Origin: Tilletia caries
Lineage: Eukaryota > Basidiomycota > Exobasidiomycetes > Tilletiales > Tilletiaceae
DNA: 64,000 bases
Reading direction: 5' to 3'
Assembly: GCA_032718865.1 (NCBI GenBank)
Contig: JALUTQ010000007.1
Location: 1,178,001-1,242,000 of the forward strand
The notes below the pieces were generated by a model that was given only the letters and a program-made list of their open reading frames with translations, did no database searches and was not told where the DNA came from. Both the position numbers and the translations under genes were made by a program. Positions 1-11,332 of the stretch are shown one piece after another. Each line of letters starts with the position of its first letter. The first letter of the stretch is position 1.

Positions 1-374
1 CCGCTGGTTCTCCGCCGCCTGCCGGCCTACCACCCTGTTTTCGGTGCTGCTTCTGGTCCTCCTCGCACACCTCGACCTTCGATTCCACCTTGTTGGTCCT
101 TCCAAGACGGATCCAAGGTTTTCTTCAAGCATCCAAGGCCCGAGCAAGATTTGCCTTTCGGCTTTCTCTCTTCGTTCTTGTGCCCTCGCTGGCCTCGACC
201 TCCTCGACCGCGACTTCGAGAGCCGTTCTTCTGCTCTGCGTCGCCTTCGATCTCGTCCTGCGGTTTCTGCGTTCTCGCTCCCGCCTCGTCCTCGACTCTT
301 CAGTCTCCTCGACCTCCGATCCTCTTCTTTCTTCGGCCCTCGGTCTTCTTCCTTCTCTGCCTCTCTTCTTCGGC

Positions 375-3300
375 ATGGACGACACCAACTCCTCCGCCAT
401 CTCCGGCATTCCTGCCCTCGTCGGCCTCGAAAACTTCTTCGCCTGGCGAGAGGCAATCGAGCCCGTCTTCATCGGCATCCGCGCGTTCGACATTGTCCGC
501 GGCGTCGAGACTCAGCCAACTCTGCCGCCCAACGCCACTTCCACCGATGTGCGCCTGTCCGAGTCCTGGAAGGACATGGACGCCAAGGCTATGTCCTACC
601 TCCGCAAGACGGTCAGCGGGGCCCTCAAGGCCATGATTCGAGACCTCTCCTCGTCCGCCGACATGTGGTCCCTCCTCGCCAGTCTTCACGACTTGGGTTC
701 CTCGGATCATCGGAGCGCCATCAACCGCAAGATGGCGAATCTCTTTCTCGACGAGGGCGGAGACATGGTCCAGCACCTCAACTCCTACATGGAGCTGGTG
801 GCTGAGGCGAGCGCGGCGGGTCTTCCTTGGGGCACGGAGGACAAAGACAAGTGCGACCGTTTCCTCGACACCCTTCCTCATTCGCTCAGGGTTGTCAGGA
901 CGGAGTGGCGGCAGCTTCCGAAGGACGAGCGGACCTTTTTTTGCAGCTCGTCCGGGTCTACAACGAGGAGAACGCTTCTCAGAAGCACACGGCGGAGCGC
1001 AGCGCCAACGCCATGGCAATGGCCGCTGCCAGCCAACATCTCCACATCGCCATCAAGGGCGCGGCAAACAAGGCCCGCTCCGGCAAGTCCTCTTCGGGTG
1101 GCGGCAAGAAGAAGTCTTCTTCTTCGCCTTCTTCTTCTCAGGCGACCTCCGGCAGCAGCAAGGGCAAGGGCAACAGCAACGGCAACAGCAAGCGTCTGCT
1201 CTGCTACGGCTGTGGTGCTCGCGACCACGAACGTCCGGACTGTCCAGTCGCGAGCCACCTTCTTCCCGGCAATGGTCCGATCTGCTGGACATGCCACAAG
1301 CAAGGCCACGTCAAGTCCGAGTGTCCCAAGTCGACTTCGTCGTCCGGAAAGGCTGCCGCCGCCCTCGAGTCTTATCCAGACGCCGACGAGATGCTCGCAG
1401 CCATGTTTGAGCCCTCCGTTCTTGCCGCCTCCACGACGTCGACCTTGATTCCCTTCATGATCGACTCTGGTGCATCACAGCACATTGTCGACCGACCCGA
1501 GCTGCTCCTCAACTCTCGGAAAGCGGACAAGACCTTGACCTTCAAGACGGTTGGCTCCAAGCAGGCATCCGACCACATCGGCGATGTCACTGGACTTCTT
1601 CCCTCCGGCCGCCGCGTCACTTTCCTGGACGTTGTGCTTCTCCCCGGCGCCGGAGTCAACTTGCTTTCGGAGGAACTGCTGCGCGAGCGTGGCTGGATCA
1701 AAGTCATCGACGAGGATGACAACGCCCACCTCCAGCACAAGGACAACGCCTCTTGGCGCATGCCTTTGACCAAGCGTGGTCGAGCTCGATGGCTGCTGTT
1801 ACACGTCGACCTTGCGGCCTCCACATCGTCTCACTCAGCGATGATGGCACCAATGCAGCCCGCTCAGCGCGATCCCGCTCTCGAGGTTCACATTCGCCTC
1901 GGTCACTTGGGCTTCAGCACCATCAAGAAGCTCGTCCGTTCGGGTCATCTTCCTCCCATTCCTGGGCTGAACGATGCCACGCCTTGGTGCGATAGCTGCG
2001 AAGCTACCAAGGCTACCCGTCGACCTTTCAACGACGCGCCTCTCCACGCGAGTTCTCCGCTGGAGATTATCCTCACGGATGTTGGCGGTCCCTTGGTGAC
2101 TTGTTTTGGCGGTTTCCAGTACTACGCGACCTTCATTGACGAGTACACGGACTACACCAAGGTCGACTTACTCCGCTCCAAGGCCGAGGTTTTCGCTCGC
2201 CTTGTTGAGTTCGTCAAGGTAGCCGAACGGACTTTCGGCACCAAGGTGCAAGTCATTCGCACCGACGGCGGCGGCGAGTACGTCAACAAGCACATGTCCA
2301 CCTGGACTGCTTCTCAGGGCATCCTCCACCACATCGCAACGCCCCACACCCCGGAACTCAACGGTGTGGCTGAGCGCAAGAATCGTACCCTCAAGGAGAT
2401 GACCGCCGCCATGCTTCACAGCAGCGGCCTCCCGGTTCAGTGGTGGGGACATGCGATTTTATTCGCTGCGGTGTTGCTCATGAAGGTCACCTTCGTCAAA
2501 GACGGTCGGACGGTTTGGGAGTGGGTACACAAGCGCAAACCCTCCCTTGGCAAGACTCGAGCATTCGGTTCTCCATGCTGGGTTTATATTCTCGCCGCTA
2601 ACCGCACCAAGTCGGACCTCACCACTCCCAAGGCCTGGAAGGGACGTTTGGTCAGCTGGCCGACACAGCGCAGCGGCTGGGGGGTGCACAACGAGACCAC
2701 GGGCAAGATTGTCTTCTCCCGCAACGTCTCTTTCGGCCCCAAGCTCTCGTCCAAGGTCACCGAGGTGTCCGAGCCTTCCAACATCGTCCAGCTGGACGTG
2801 GAGCCTGGTGATCCCGGCTTCCTCGAGTACGACGAGGAAGACATTTCCGACGATGAGGCGGAGCCAGGTCCCGACGCCAATAATGTCGAACTTCCTCCTC
2901 GTGGCCGCAAACGCCCTGAGCCCGAGGGGGTGAATCATGCGCCCGGCAACAGTCCTGCCGTGGCCGATCGACCTCAAGGCATTCGCCGGCTTCCTGCGCG
3001 CGCTGGCCGTGGTCAACGTTCGTCTGCGTTTTGGGACACGTACGCAGCGTTCGTGCAGGAGTCGGAGGGGTTTCTTTGCAAGATTGCCCTCGTCGACGAC
3101 GACCCCACAAGCTACGGCGACGCCATGTCGAGTCCTGAGCGTCAGCAGTGGGCCAAGGCTTTCGAAGCGGAGCTGGAGTCTCTGATCAAGAACGAGACGC
3201 TCGAGGAGGTGGTCCTCCCTCCCGGCGCCAAGGTCGTATCGACCAAGTGGGTCTGCAAGACTAAGAGGGAGGCAGACGGCAACTACCTCAAGCACAAGGC

Positions 3301-4667
3301 TCGTCTTGTTGGTCGTGGCTTCACTCAGCGCTACGGCATCGATTACGACGAGACATATGCGCCAGTCGGACGCATGACGAGCTTGAGGATCTTCTTTGTC
3401 GAAGCTGCGGTCCAGGGACTTATGGTCTGGCAGATGGATGCCGAGACGGCCTTTCTCAACCCCAAGATGGATCGCGTCCTCTACATCAGCTTTCCCGAGG
3501 GTTGGAAGCAGCAAGATCCCAAGGCGACTGGGCTTCTTGTCCGCAAGGGACTCTACGGCTTCAAGCAGTCGGCTCGCCTCTGGTGGCTCGATGTCGTTTC
3601 CAAACTACGCGACCTCGGCTTTGTTCACAGCGACGCCGATTGGGGCATTTTTCGTTCGCGTCGAACCCAACGGCGACCGCACGATCGTTTTCGTCTACGT
3701 CGACGACTTCCTGATCGCTGCGAAGACTCAGGCCCTCATCGACTCCGTTCGCGAGGGCCTCAAGGCCTCCTACAGAATGACCGACATCGGTCTCGTCAGC
3801 TCGGTACTTGGAATCAAGGTCCAGCAGCTCGACAACGGCTTCGCCCTCAGCCAAGGTCATTACATCGACACAGTCCTGGAGCGTTTCAACATGACCAACT
3901 GTCGCTCAGAGTCCTCTCCTATGGCGGTCGGCACTAAGCTCGTCCCAGAGGGAGTGCCTTTGACGGACGCCCAGCTTTTCCAAGCCCTGATCGGTTGCTT
4001 GATGTGGATCGCCCTCTCCACCAGGCCTGACATCAGCTTTGTCGTCAGCGCGCTCTCCCGTTTCAATGGCTGCCCGACTCAGGCTCATTACCAAGCTGCC
4101 CTTCGCGTCCTCCGCTACCTCAAGGCAACGCGAGACTTGGCACTGGTCCTCGCTCCCGTCAAGATCGATGGACAGCCCGAGCTTACTGGCTACTCCGACG
4201 CCGACTGGGCCGGAAACGTCGAAGACCGCCGCTCTCAGTCTGGGTACGTCTTCAAGCTGTACGGCGCAACCGTCAGCTGGGGTTCTCTTCGCCAGCAATG
4301 CGTTTCTCTGTCCTCAGTTGAGTCAGAGTACGTCGCCCTCACCGAGGCCGTCAAGGACGCCATCTGGCTTCGTACAGCCGTTCTCGCGTACGACCAGACC
4401 GCTCCTCAGGCTGTCGGCATTGTCCTGAAGGGCGACAACCAGGGTTCCATCGCCCTTGCACAGAACCCTGGATGGCATCGACGCACCAAGCACATCGACC
4501 TTCGCTACCACTTCGTCCGCTGGCAAGTTGAAGAAGGTGCGATCAAGCTTGAGTACGTTGGTACTTCGGATCAAGTGGCCGACATCTTCACCAAGGCCAC
4601 TCCGACTCCCGTCCTCGTCAAGCATCGGACCAGTCTTGGTCTGCTCGACCCCGCCAACGTCGTCTGA
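375..4667 (+). pseudogene. copia Gag-Pol polyprotein, copy 1, two frame breaks
   Basis: Probable start is the ATG at 375 (MDDTNSSAISGIP). The product would be the capsid, protease, integrase and reverse transcriptase of the element. Gag is followed by a CCHC-type knuckle region (CYGCGARDHERPDC, then CWTCHKQGHVKSEC, 1200-1330). The protease has DSGASQH near 1465. Integrase has the HHCC finger (HIRLGHLG, CDSCEATK near 1890-2010), then LTDVGG, RTDGGGEY and PELNGVAERKNRT as the DDE triad (2070-2390). RT has KHKARLVGRGFTQ and the catalytic YVDD near 3700. RNase H has GYSDADWAG, SSVESEY and KHIDLRYH (4190-4510). The frame shifts at a run of seven T (936-942) inside gag, shared with copy 2. It shifts again at a run of five T (3648-3652) inside RT, where copy 2 has four. 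Both are homopolymers, so sequencing error is possible. Confidence 0.85.
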
Positions 4668-4700
4668 CGGTCATCACTCGACTTCAGCAACCACGCTGCG

Positions 4701-4712
4701 GTTGAGAGGGAG
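4701..4712 (+). other. polypurine tract, copia copy 1
   Basis: GTTGAGAGGGAG lies immediately 5' of the TGTTG start of the LTR, the position of the plus-strand primer in LTR elements. The same tract is at 10461-10472 in copy 2 and a similar one at 5481-5491 inside the LTR. Confidence 0.7.
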
Positions 4713-5571
4713 TGTTGAAGATTGCATCTTCATAGCAACCTCCACGTGGTTGTGACCTTTCCACAGTCTTTCCTATATAGATGAGACCCTTAGTCTCATT
4801 TGTGACTCCACTTCCAGTCTCATCGATTCCTGCGTTTGTGACACGAAATCGTTGCGCAACGATGTGGCACACATTGTTCATTGCGCAATGGCTGTCCTCC
4901 CCCTGTACCCACAAAGCTATATAAGCAGGCACTTTCCACCACCACTGTTTCCCCCGCTCCTATTGAAATTCACCACACACGTTCCTGCTTCCACTCTCCC
5001 TCGTCTCCTCACCACCTTTGACCTCGTCCTCCTCATCTTTTACCTTCTCGCCCTCATCCTTGACTTCCCCGTCAAAGGTTGCATCCCTTCCGTATCTTCA
5101 GGCATAGGCTAGAGTTCTGGCAGCACGTCACTTCGCCCTCATTGCGAGGGGGTACTACGTAGCTGACCGTCCGACACCGAACCTGAGATACTGGGATTGC
5201 TCCTGCGACTCGTCAAGCGACTTCGGCCTCTCTCCTCTACCTTGTTGGTCCTCCCAAGGTGAGTAGTCGAGCACTGAGCATCTAGCATTCACAACAGATT
5301 AAGAGTCTGATCGACTCTGTCGTGAGTTCGATTCCCGGTATCTCCAGACTTCTTTTCCGACCATTTTCTTGTCGGGTGCTTGTCGGGTTTTCCACAGCAC
5401 GTGCTCCGGGTACTCCGGGCCGAAAGAGTCTCGCCCCTAGTCCTATGGGGTCTCGCGTCTCAGACCAAAGGGTCATGATGATGAGAGGGAGTGTTGAATA
5501 TATGCATCATCCATGACACTTGGGTCGAGACTGGTCTCACCTTTTAGTATAGTGGTAGAATGTTCACAACA
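4713..5571 (+). repeat. shared copia LTR (between copies 1 and 2)
   Basis: Starts TGTTGAAG directly after a purine tract and ends TTCACAACA, giving the TGTTG...CAACA terminal inverted repeat usual for copia LTRs. The right-hand copy at 10473-11332 shows the same limits, because genomic flank begins right after its CACAACA. A TATATAG stretch near 4774 and a TATATAAG near 4918 are candidate TATA boxes. Unusually, the LTR contains an internal second copy of its own end (to 5296), a primer-site-like stretch, a purine tract and a second TGTTGAA start (5492). Confidence 0.85.
5297..5491 (+). other. PBS-to-PPT remnant embedded inside the LTR
   Basis: Begins GATTAAGAGTCTGA, the same string that follows the LTR end at 5572, and ends GATGAGAGGGAG, the same purine tract that precedes the LTR at 4701-4712. 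It is therefore laid out like a 195-bp internal region between two LTR pieces (4713-5296 and 5492-5571). It carries a Pol III B-box-like string, GAGTTCGATTCC, near 5327. The same arrangement is present in the LTR at 10473-11332, so it has been copied with the element. Inference: an internally deleted element became fixed as the functional LTR. Confidence 0.6.
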
Positions 5572-5587
5572 GATTAAGAGTCTGACT
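5572..5587 (+). other. primer binding site, half-tRNA(Lys) type
   Basis: GATTAAGAGTCTGACT follows the LTR directly. Its complement contains CAGACTCTTAATC, the anticodon arm of a tRNA-Lys with anticodon CUU, not a tRNA 3' end. Copia-group elements are known to prime from tRNAs cut in the anticodon arm, so a half-tRNA-Lys primer is inferred. The same string follows the embedded LTR end at 5297. Confidence 0.6.
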
Positions 5588-6134
5588 AGCTCTGCTCCTT
5601 TCTTCCCTCTGCTCCTGTCCTTGGACTTTCTTCTCGTCCTCGTCCTCGTCCTCGTCGATCTCGTCTCTGCCGTCCTCGACCTCGTCTTCATCGACTTCGA
5701 CTTTCGACCTTGTCCTCACGAATCGCTGGTTCTCCACGATTGCTGTCGGTTCTCCGCTTGCCGCTGGTTCTCCGCCGCCTGCCGGCCTACCACCCTGTTT
5801 TCGGTGCTGCTTCTGGTCCTCCTCGCACACCTCGACCTTCGATTCCACCTTGTTGGTCCTTCCAAGACGGATCCAAGGTTTTCTTCAAGCATCCAAGGCC
5901 CGAGCAAGATTTGCCTTTCGGCTTTCTCTCTTCGTTCTTGTGCCCTCGCTGGCCTCGACCTCCTCGACCGCGACTTCGAGAGCCGTTCTTCTGCTCTGCG
6001 TCGCCTTCGATCTCGTCCTGCGGTTTCTGCGTTCTCGCTCCTGCCTCGTCCTCGACTCTTCAGTCTCCTCGACCTCCGATCCTCTTCTTTCTTCGGCCCT
6101 CGGTCTTCTTCCTTCTCTGCCTCTCTTCTTCGGC

Positions 6135-9100
6135 ATGGACGACACCAACTCCTCCGCCATCTCCGGCATTCCTGCCCTCGTCGGCCTCGAAAACTTCTTC
6201 GCCTGGCGAGAGGCAATCGAGCCCGTCTTCATCGGCATCCGCGCGTTCGACATTGTCCGCGGCGTCGAGACTCAGCCAACTCTGCCGCCCAACGCCACTT
6301 CCACCGATGTGCGCCTGTCCGAGTCCTGGAAGGACATGGACGCCAAGGCTATGTCCTACCTCCGCAAGACGGTCAGCGGGGCCCTCAAGGCCATGATTCG
6401 AGACCTCTCCTCGTCCGCCGACATGTGGTCCCTCCTCGCCAGTCTTCACGACTTGGGTTCCTCGGATCATCGGAGCGCCATCAACCGCAAGATGGCGAAT
6501 CTCTTTCTCGACGAGGGCGGAGACATGGTCCAGCACCTCAACTCCTACATGGAGCTGGTGGCTGAGGCGAGCGCGGCGGGTCTTCCTTGGGGCACGGAGG
6601 ACAAAGACAAGTGCGACCGTTTCCTCGACACCCTTCCTCATTCGCTCAGGGTTGTCAGGACGGAGTGGCGGCAGCTTCCGAAGGACGAGCGGACCTTTTT
6701 TTGCAGCTCGTCCGGGTCTACAACGAGGAGAACGCTTCTCAGAAGCACACGGCGGAGCGCAGCGCCAACGCCATGGCAATGGCCGCTGCCAGCCAACATC
6801 TCCACATCGCCATCAAGGGCGCGGCAAACAAGGCCCGCTCCGGCAAGTCCTCTTCGGGTGGCGGCAAGAAGAAGTCTTCTTCTTCGCCTTCTTCTTCTCA
6901 GGCGACCTCCGGCAGCAGCAAGGGCAAGGGCAACAGCAACGGCAACAGCAAGCGTCTGCTCTGCTACGGCTGTGGTGCTCGCGACCACGAACGTCCGGAC
7001 TGTCCAGTCGCGAGCCACCTTCTTCCCGGCAATGGTCCGATCTGCTGGACATGCCACAAGCAAGGCCACGTCAAGTCCGAGTGTCCCAAGTCGACTTCGT
7101 CGTCCGGAAAGGCTGCCGCCGCCCTCGAGTCTTATCCAGACGCCGACGAGATGCTCGCAGCCATGTTTGAGCCCTCCGTTCTTGCCGCCTCCACGACGTC
7201 GACCTTGATTCCCTTCATGATCGACTCTGGTGCATCACAGCACATTGTCGACCGACCCGAGCTGCTCCTCAACTCTCGGAAAGCGGACAAGACCTTGACC
7301 TTCAAGACGGTTGGCTCCAAGCAGGCATCCGACCACATCGGCGATGTCACTGGACTTCTTCCCTCCGGCCGCCGCGTCACTTTCCTGGACGTTGTGCTTC
7401 TCCCCGGCGCCGGAGTCAACTTGCTTTCGGAGGAACTGCTGCGCGAGCGTGGCTGGATCAAAGTCATCGACGAGGATGACAACGCCCACCTCCAGCACAA
7501 GGACAACGCCTCTTGGCGCATGCCTTTGACCAAGCGTGGTCGAGCTCGATGGCTGCTGTTACACGTCGACCTTGCGGCCTCCACATCGTCTCACTCAGCG
7601 ATGATGGCACCAATGCAGCCCGCTCAGCGCGATCCCGCTCTCGAGGTTCACATTCGCCTCGGTCACTTGGGCTTCAGCACCATCAAGAAGCTCGTCCGTT
7701 CGGGTCATCTTCCTCCCATTCCTGGGCTGAACGATGCCACGCCTTGGTGCGATAGCTGCGAAGCTACCAAGGCTACCCGTCGACCTTTCAACGACGCGCC
7801 TCTCCACGCGAGTTCTCCGCTGGAGATTATCCTCACGGATGTTGGCGGTCCCTTGGTGACTTGTTTTGGCGGTTTCCAGTACTACGCGACCTTCATTGAC
7901 GAGTACACGGACTACACCAAGGTCGACTTACTCCGCTCCAAGGCCGAGGTTTTTCGCTCGCCTTGTTGAGTTCGTCAAGGTAGCCGAACGGACTTTCGGC
8001 ACCAAGGTGCAAGTCATTCGCACCGACGGCGGCGGCGAGTACGTCAACAAGCACATGTCCACCTGGACTGCTTCTCAGGGCATCCTCCACCACATCGCAA
8101 CGCCCCACACCCCGGAACTCAACGGTGTGGCTGAGCGCAAGAATCGTACCCTCAAGGAGATGACCGCCGCCATGCTTCACAGCAGCGGCCTCCCGGTTCA
8201 GTGGTGGGGACATGCGATTTTTATTCGCTGCGGTGTTGCTCATGAAGGTCACCTTCGTCAAAGACGGTCGGACGGTTTGGGAGTGGGTACACAAGCGCAA
8301 ACCCTCCCTTGGCAAGACTCGAGCATTCGGTTCTCCATGCTGGGTTTATATTCTCGCCGCTAACCGCACCAAGTCGGACCTCACCACTCCCAAGGCCTGG
8401 AAGGGACGTTTGGTCAGCTGGCCGACACAGCGCAGCGGCTGGGGGTGCACAACGAGACCACGGGCAAGATTGTCTTCTCCCGCAACGTCTCTTTCGGCCC
8501 CAAGCTCTCGTCCAAGGTCACCGAGGTGTCCGAGCCTTCCAACATCGTCCAGCTGGACGTGGAGCCTGGTGATCCCGGCTTCCTCGAGTACGACGAGGAA
8601 GACATTTCCGACGATGAGGCGGAGCCAGGTCCCGACGCCAATAATGTCGAACTTCCTCCTCGTGGCCGCAAACGCCCTGAGCCCGAGGGGGTGAATCATG
8701 CGCCCGGCAACAGTCCTGCCGTGGCCGATCGACCTCAAGGCATTCGCCGGCTTCCTGCGCGCGCTGGCCGTGGTCAACGTTCGTCTGCGTTTTGGGACAC
8801 GTACGCAGCGTTCGTGCAGGAGTCGGAGGGGTTTCTTTGCAAGATTGCCCTCGTCGACGACGACCCCACAAGCTACGGCGACGCCATGTCGAGTCCTGAG
8901 CGTCAGCAGTGGGCCAAGGCTTTCGAAGCGGAGCTGGAGTCTCTGATCAAGAACGAGACGCTCGAGGAGGTGGTCCTCCCTCCCGGCGCCAAGGTCGTAT
9001 CGACCAAGTGGGTCTGCAAGACTAAGAGGGAGGCAGACGGCAACTACCTCAAGCACAAGGCTCGTCTTGTTGGTCGTGGCTTCACTCAGCGCTACGGCAT

Positions 9101-10427
9101 CGATTACGACGAGACATATGCGCCAGTCGGACGCATGACGAGCTTGAGGATCTTCTTTGTCGAAGCTGCGGTCCAGGGACTTATGGTCTGGCAGATGGAT
9201 GCCGAGACGGCCTTTCTCAACCCCAAGATGGATCGCGTCCTCTACATCAGCTTTCCCGAGGGTTGGAAGCAGCAAGATCCCAAGGCGACTGGGCTTCTTG
9301 TCCGCAAGGGACTCTACGGCTTCAAGCAGTCGGCTCGCCTCTGGTGGCTCGATGTCGTTTCCAAACTACGCGACCTCGGCTTTGTTCACAGCGACGCCGA
9401 TTGGGGCATTTTCGTTCGCGTCGAACCCAACGGCGACCGCACGATCGTTTTCGTCTACGTCGACGACTTCCTGATCGCTGCGAAGACTCAGGCCCTCATC
9501 GACTCCGTTCGCGAGGGCCTCAAGGCCTCCTACAGAATGACCGACATCGGTCTCGTCAGCTCGGTACTTGGAATCAAGGTCCAGCAGCTCGACAACGGCT
9601 TCGCCCTCAGCCAAGGTCATTACATCGACACAGTCCTGGAGCGTTTCAACATGACCAACTGTCGCTCAGAGTCCTCTCCTATGGCGGTCGGCACTAAGCT
9701 CGTCCCAGAGGGAGTGCCTTTGACGGACGCCCAGCTTTTCCAAGCCCTGATCGGTTGCTTGATGTGGATCGCCCTCTCCACCAGGCCTGACATCAGCTTT
9801 GTCGTCAGCGCGCTCTCCCGTTTCAATGGCTGCCCGACTCAGGCTCATTACCAAGCTGCCCTTCGCGTCCTCCGCTACCTCAAGGCAACGCGAGACTTGG
9901 CACTGGTCCTCGCTCCCGTCAAGATCGATGGACAGCCCGAGCTTACTGGCTACTCCGACGCCGACTGGGCCGGAAACGTCGAAGACCGCCGCTCTCAGTC
10001 TGGGTACGTCTTCAAGCTGTACGGCGCAACCGTCAGCTGGGGTTCTCTTCGCCAGCAATGCGTTTCTCTGTCCTCAGTTGAGTCAGAGTACGTCGCCCTC
10101 ACCGAGGCCGTCAAGGACGCCATCTGGCTTCGTACAGCCGTTCTCGCGTACGACCAGACCGCTCCTCAGGCTGTCGGCATTGTCCTGAAGGGCGACAACC
10201 AGGGTTCCATCGCCCTTGCACAGAACCCTGGATGGCATCGACGCACCAAGCACATCGACCTTCGCTACCACTTCGTCCGCTGGCAAGTTGAAGAAGGTGC
10301 GATCAAGCTTGAGTACGTTGGTACTTCGGATCAAGTGGCCGACATCTTCACCAAGGCCACTCCGACTCCCGTCCTCGTCAAGCATCGGACCAGTCTTGGT
10401 CTGCTCGACCCCGCCAACGTCGTCTGA
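6135..10427 (+). pseudogene. copia Gag-Pol polyprotein, copy 2, several frame breaks
   Basis: Same protein as copy 1, starting at the ATG at 6135. It shares the T7 break in gag (6696-6702). It also has one extra T at 7950-7954 in integrase, one extra T at 8218-8222, and one missing G at 8441-8445, each relative to copy 1. From 8445 to the stop at 10427 the RT-RNase H frame is uninterrupted, including the position where copy 1 is broken. The two copies therefore have complementary defects, all in homopolymer runs. Apart from these the nucleotide sequence is almost unchanged, with no accumulated stop codons. Confidence 0.85.
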
Positions 10428-10472
10428 CGGTCATCACTCGACTTCAGCAACCACGCTGCGGTTGAGAGGGAG

Positions 10473-11332
10473 TGTTGAAGATTGCATCTTCATAGCAACC
10501 TCCACGTGGTTGTGACCTTTCCACAGTCTTTCCTATATAGATGAGACCCTTAGTCTCATTTGTGACTCCACTTCCAGTCTCATCGATTCCTGCGTTTGTG
10601 ACACGAAATCGTTGCGCAACGATGTGGCACACATTGTTCATTGCGCAATGGCTGTCCTCCCCCTGTACCCACAAAGCTATATAAGCAGGCACTTTCCACC
10701 ACCACTGTTTCCCCCGCTCCTATTGAAATTCACCACACACGTTCCTGCTTCCACTCTCCCTCGTCTCCTCACCACCTTTGACCTCGTCCTCCTCATCTTT
10801 TACCTTCTCGCCCTCATCCTTGACTTCCCCGTCAAAGGTTGCATCCCTTCCGTATCTTCAGGCATAGGCTAGAGTTCTGGCAGCACGTCACTTCGCCCTC
10901 ATTGCGAGGGGGTACTACGTAGCTGACCGTCCGACACCGAACCTGAGATACTGGGATTGCTCCTGCGACTCGTCAAGCGACTTCGGCCTCTCTCCTCTAC
11001 CTTGTTGGTCCTCCCAAGGTGAGTAGTCGAGCACTGAGCATCTAGCATTCACAACAGATTAAGAGTCTGATCGACTCTGTCGTGAGTTCGATTCCCGGTA
11101 TCTCCAGACTTCTTTTCCGACCATTTTCTTGTCGGGTGCTTGTCGGGTTTTTCCACAGCACGTGCTCCGGGTACTCCGGGCCGAAAGAGTCTCGCCCCTA
11201 GTCCTATGGGGTCTCGCGTCTCAGACCAAAGGGTCATGATGATGAGAGGGAGTGTTGGATATATGCATCATCCATGACACTTGGGTCGAGACTGGTCTCA
11301 CCTTTTAGTATAGTGGTAGAATGTTCACAACA
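10473..11332 (+). repeat. right copia LTR of the tandem array
   Basis: TGTTGAAGATTGC...TTCACAACA, differing from 4713-5571 by one extra T near 11146 and a TGTTGGATA instead of TGTTGAATA at 11255. The final ATG...TTCACAACA gives the neighbouring open frame an artificial ATG at 11321. Confidence 0.85.

Larger units (their letters stand above)
1..5571 (+). mobile_element. Ty1/copia retrotransposon, copy 1 (5' end outside window)
   Basis: First of two copia elements in head-to-tail tandem. The sequence from position 1 recurs 5760 bp downstream with only a handful of differences. The left LTR and leader lie outside the window; visible are a CT-rich leader, gag-pol, a purine-rich tract and the right LTR (4713-5571), which also serves as left LTR of copy 2. 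Domain order is protease, integrase, reverse transcriptase, RNase H, which is the copia order. Near identity between copies implies very recent amplification or LTR-LTR recombination. Confidence 0.93.
5572..11332 (+). mobile_element. Ty1/copia retrotransposon, copy 2
   Basis: Internal region 5572-10472 plus right LTR 10473-11332; its left LTR is shared with copy 1 (4713-5571). The leader 5572-6134 is CT-rich with many CTCGTC repeats. Genomic flank starts TGCACATG at 11333; the target duplication cannot be confirmed because the array's left end is outside the window. The insertion has cut the 5' part off a KDZ-associated gene. Confidence 0.92.

Noticed and set aside
300..1019. Long antisense frames over copia gag
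   Set aside because: Shadow frames of a GC-rich coding region; no domain similarity, duplicated exactly in copy 2.
5325..5560. tRNA gene across the copia LTR/PBS (A-box-like TAGTATAGTGG and B-box-like GAGTTCGATTCC)
   Set aside because: The A-box-like string lies downstream of the B-box-like string and acceptor arms do not pair; explained by the embedded primer-site copy.
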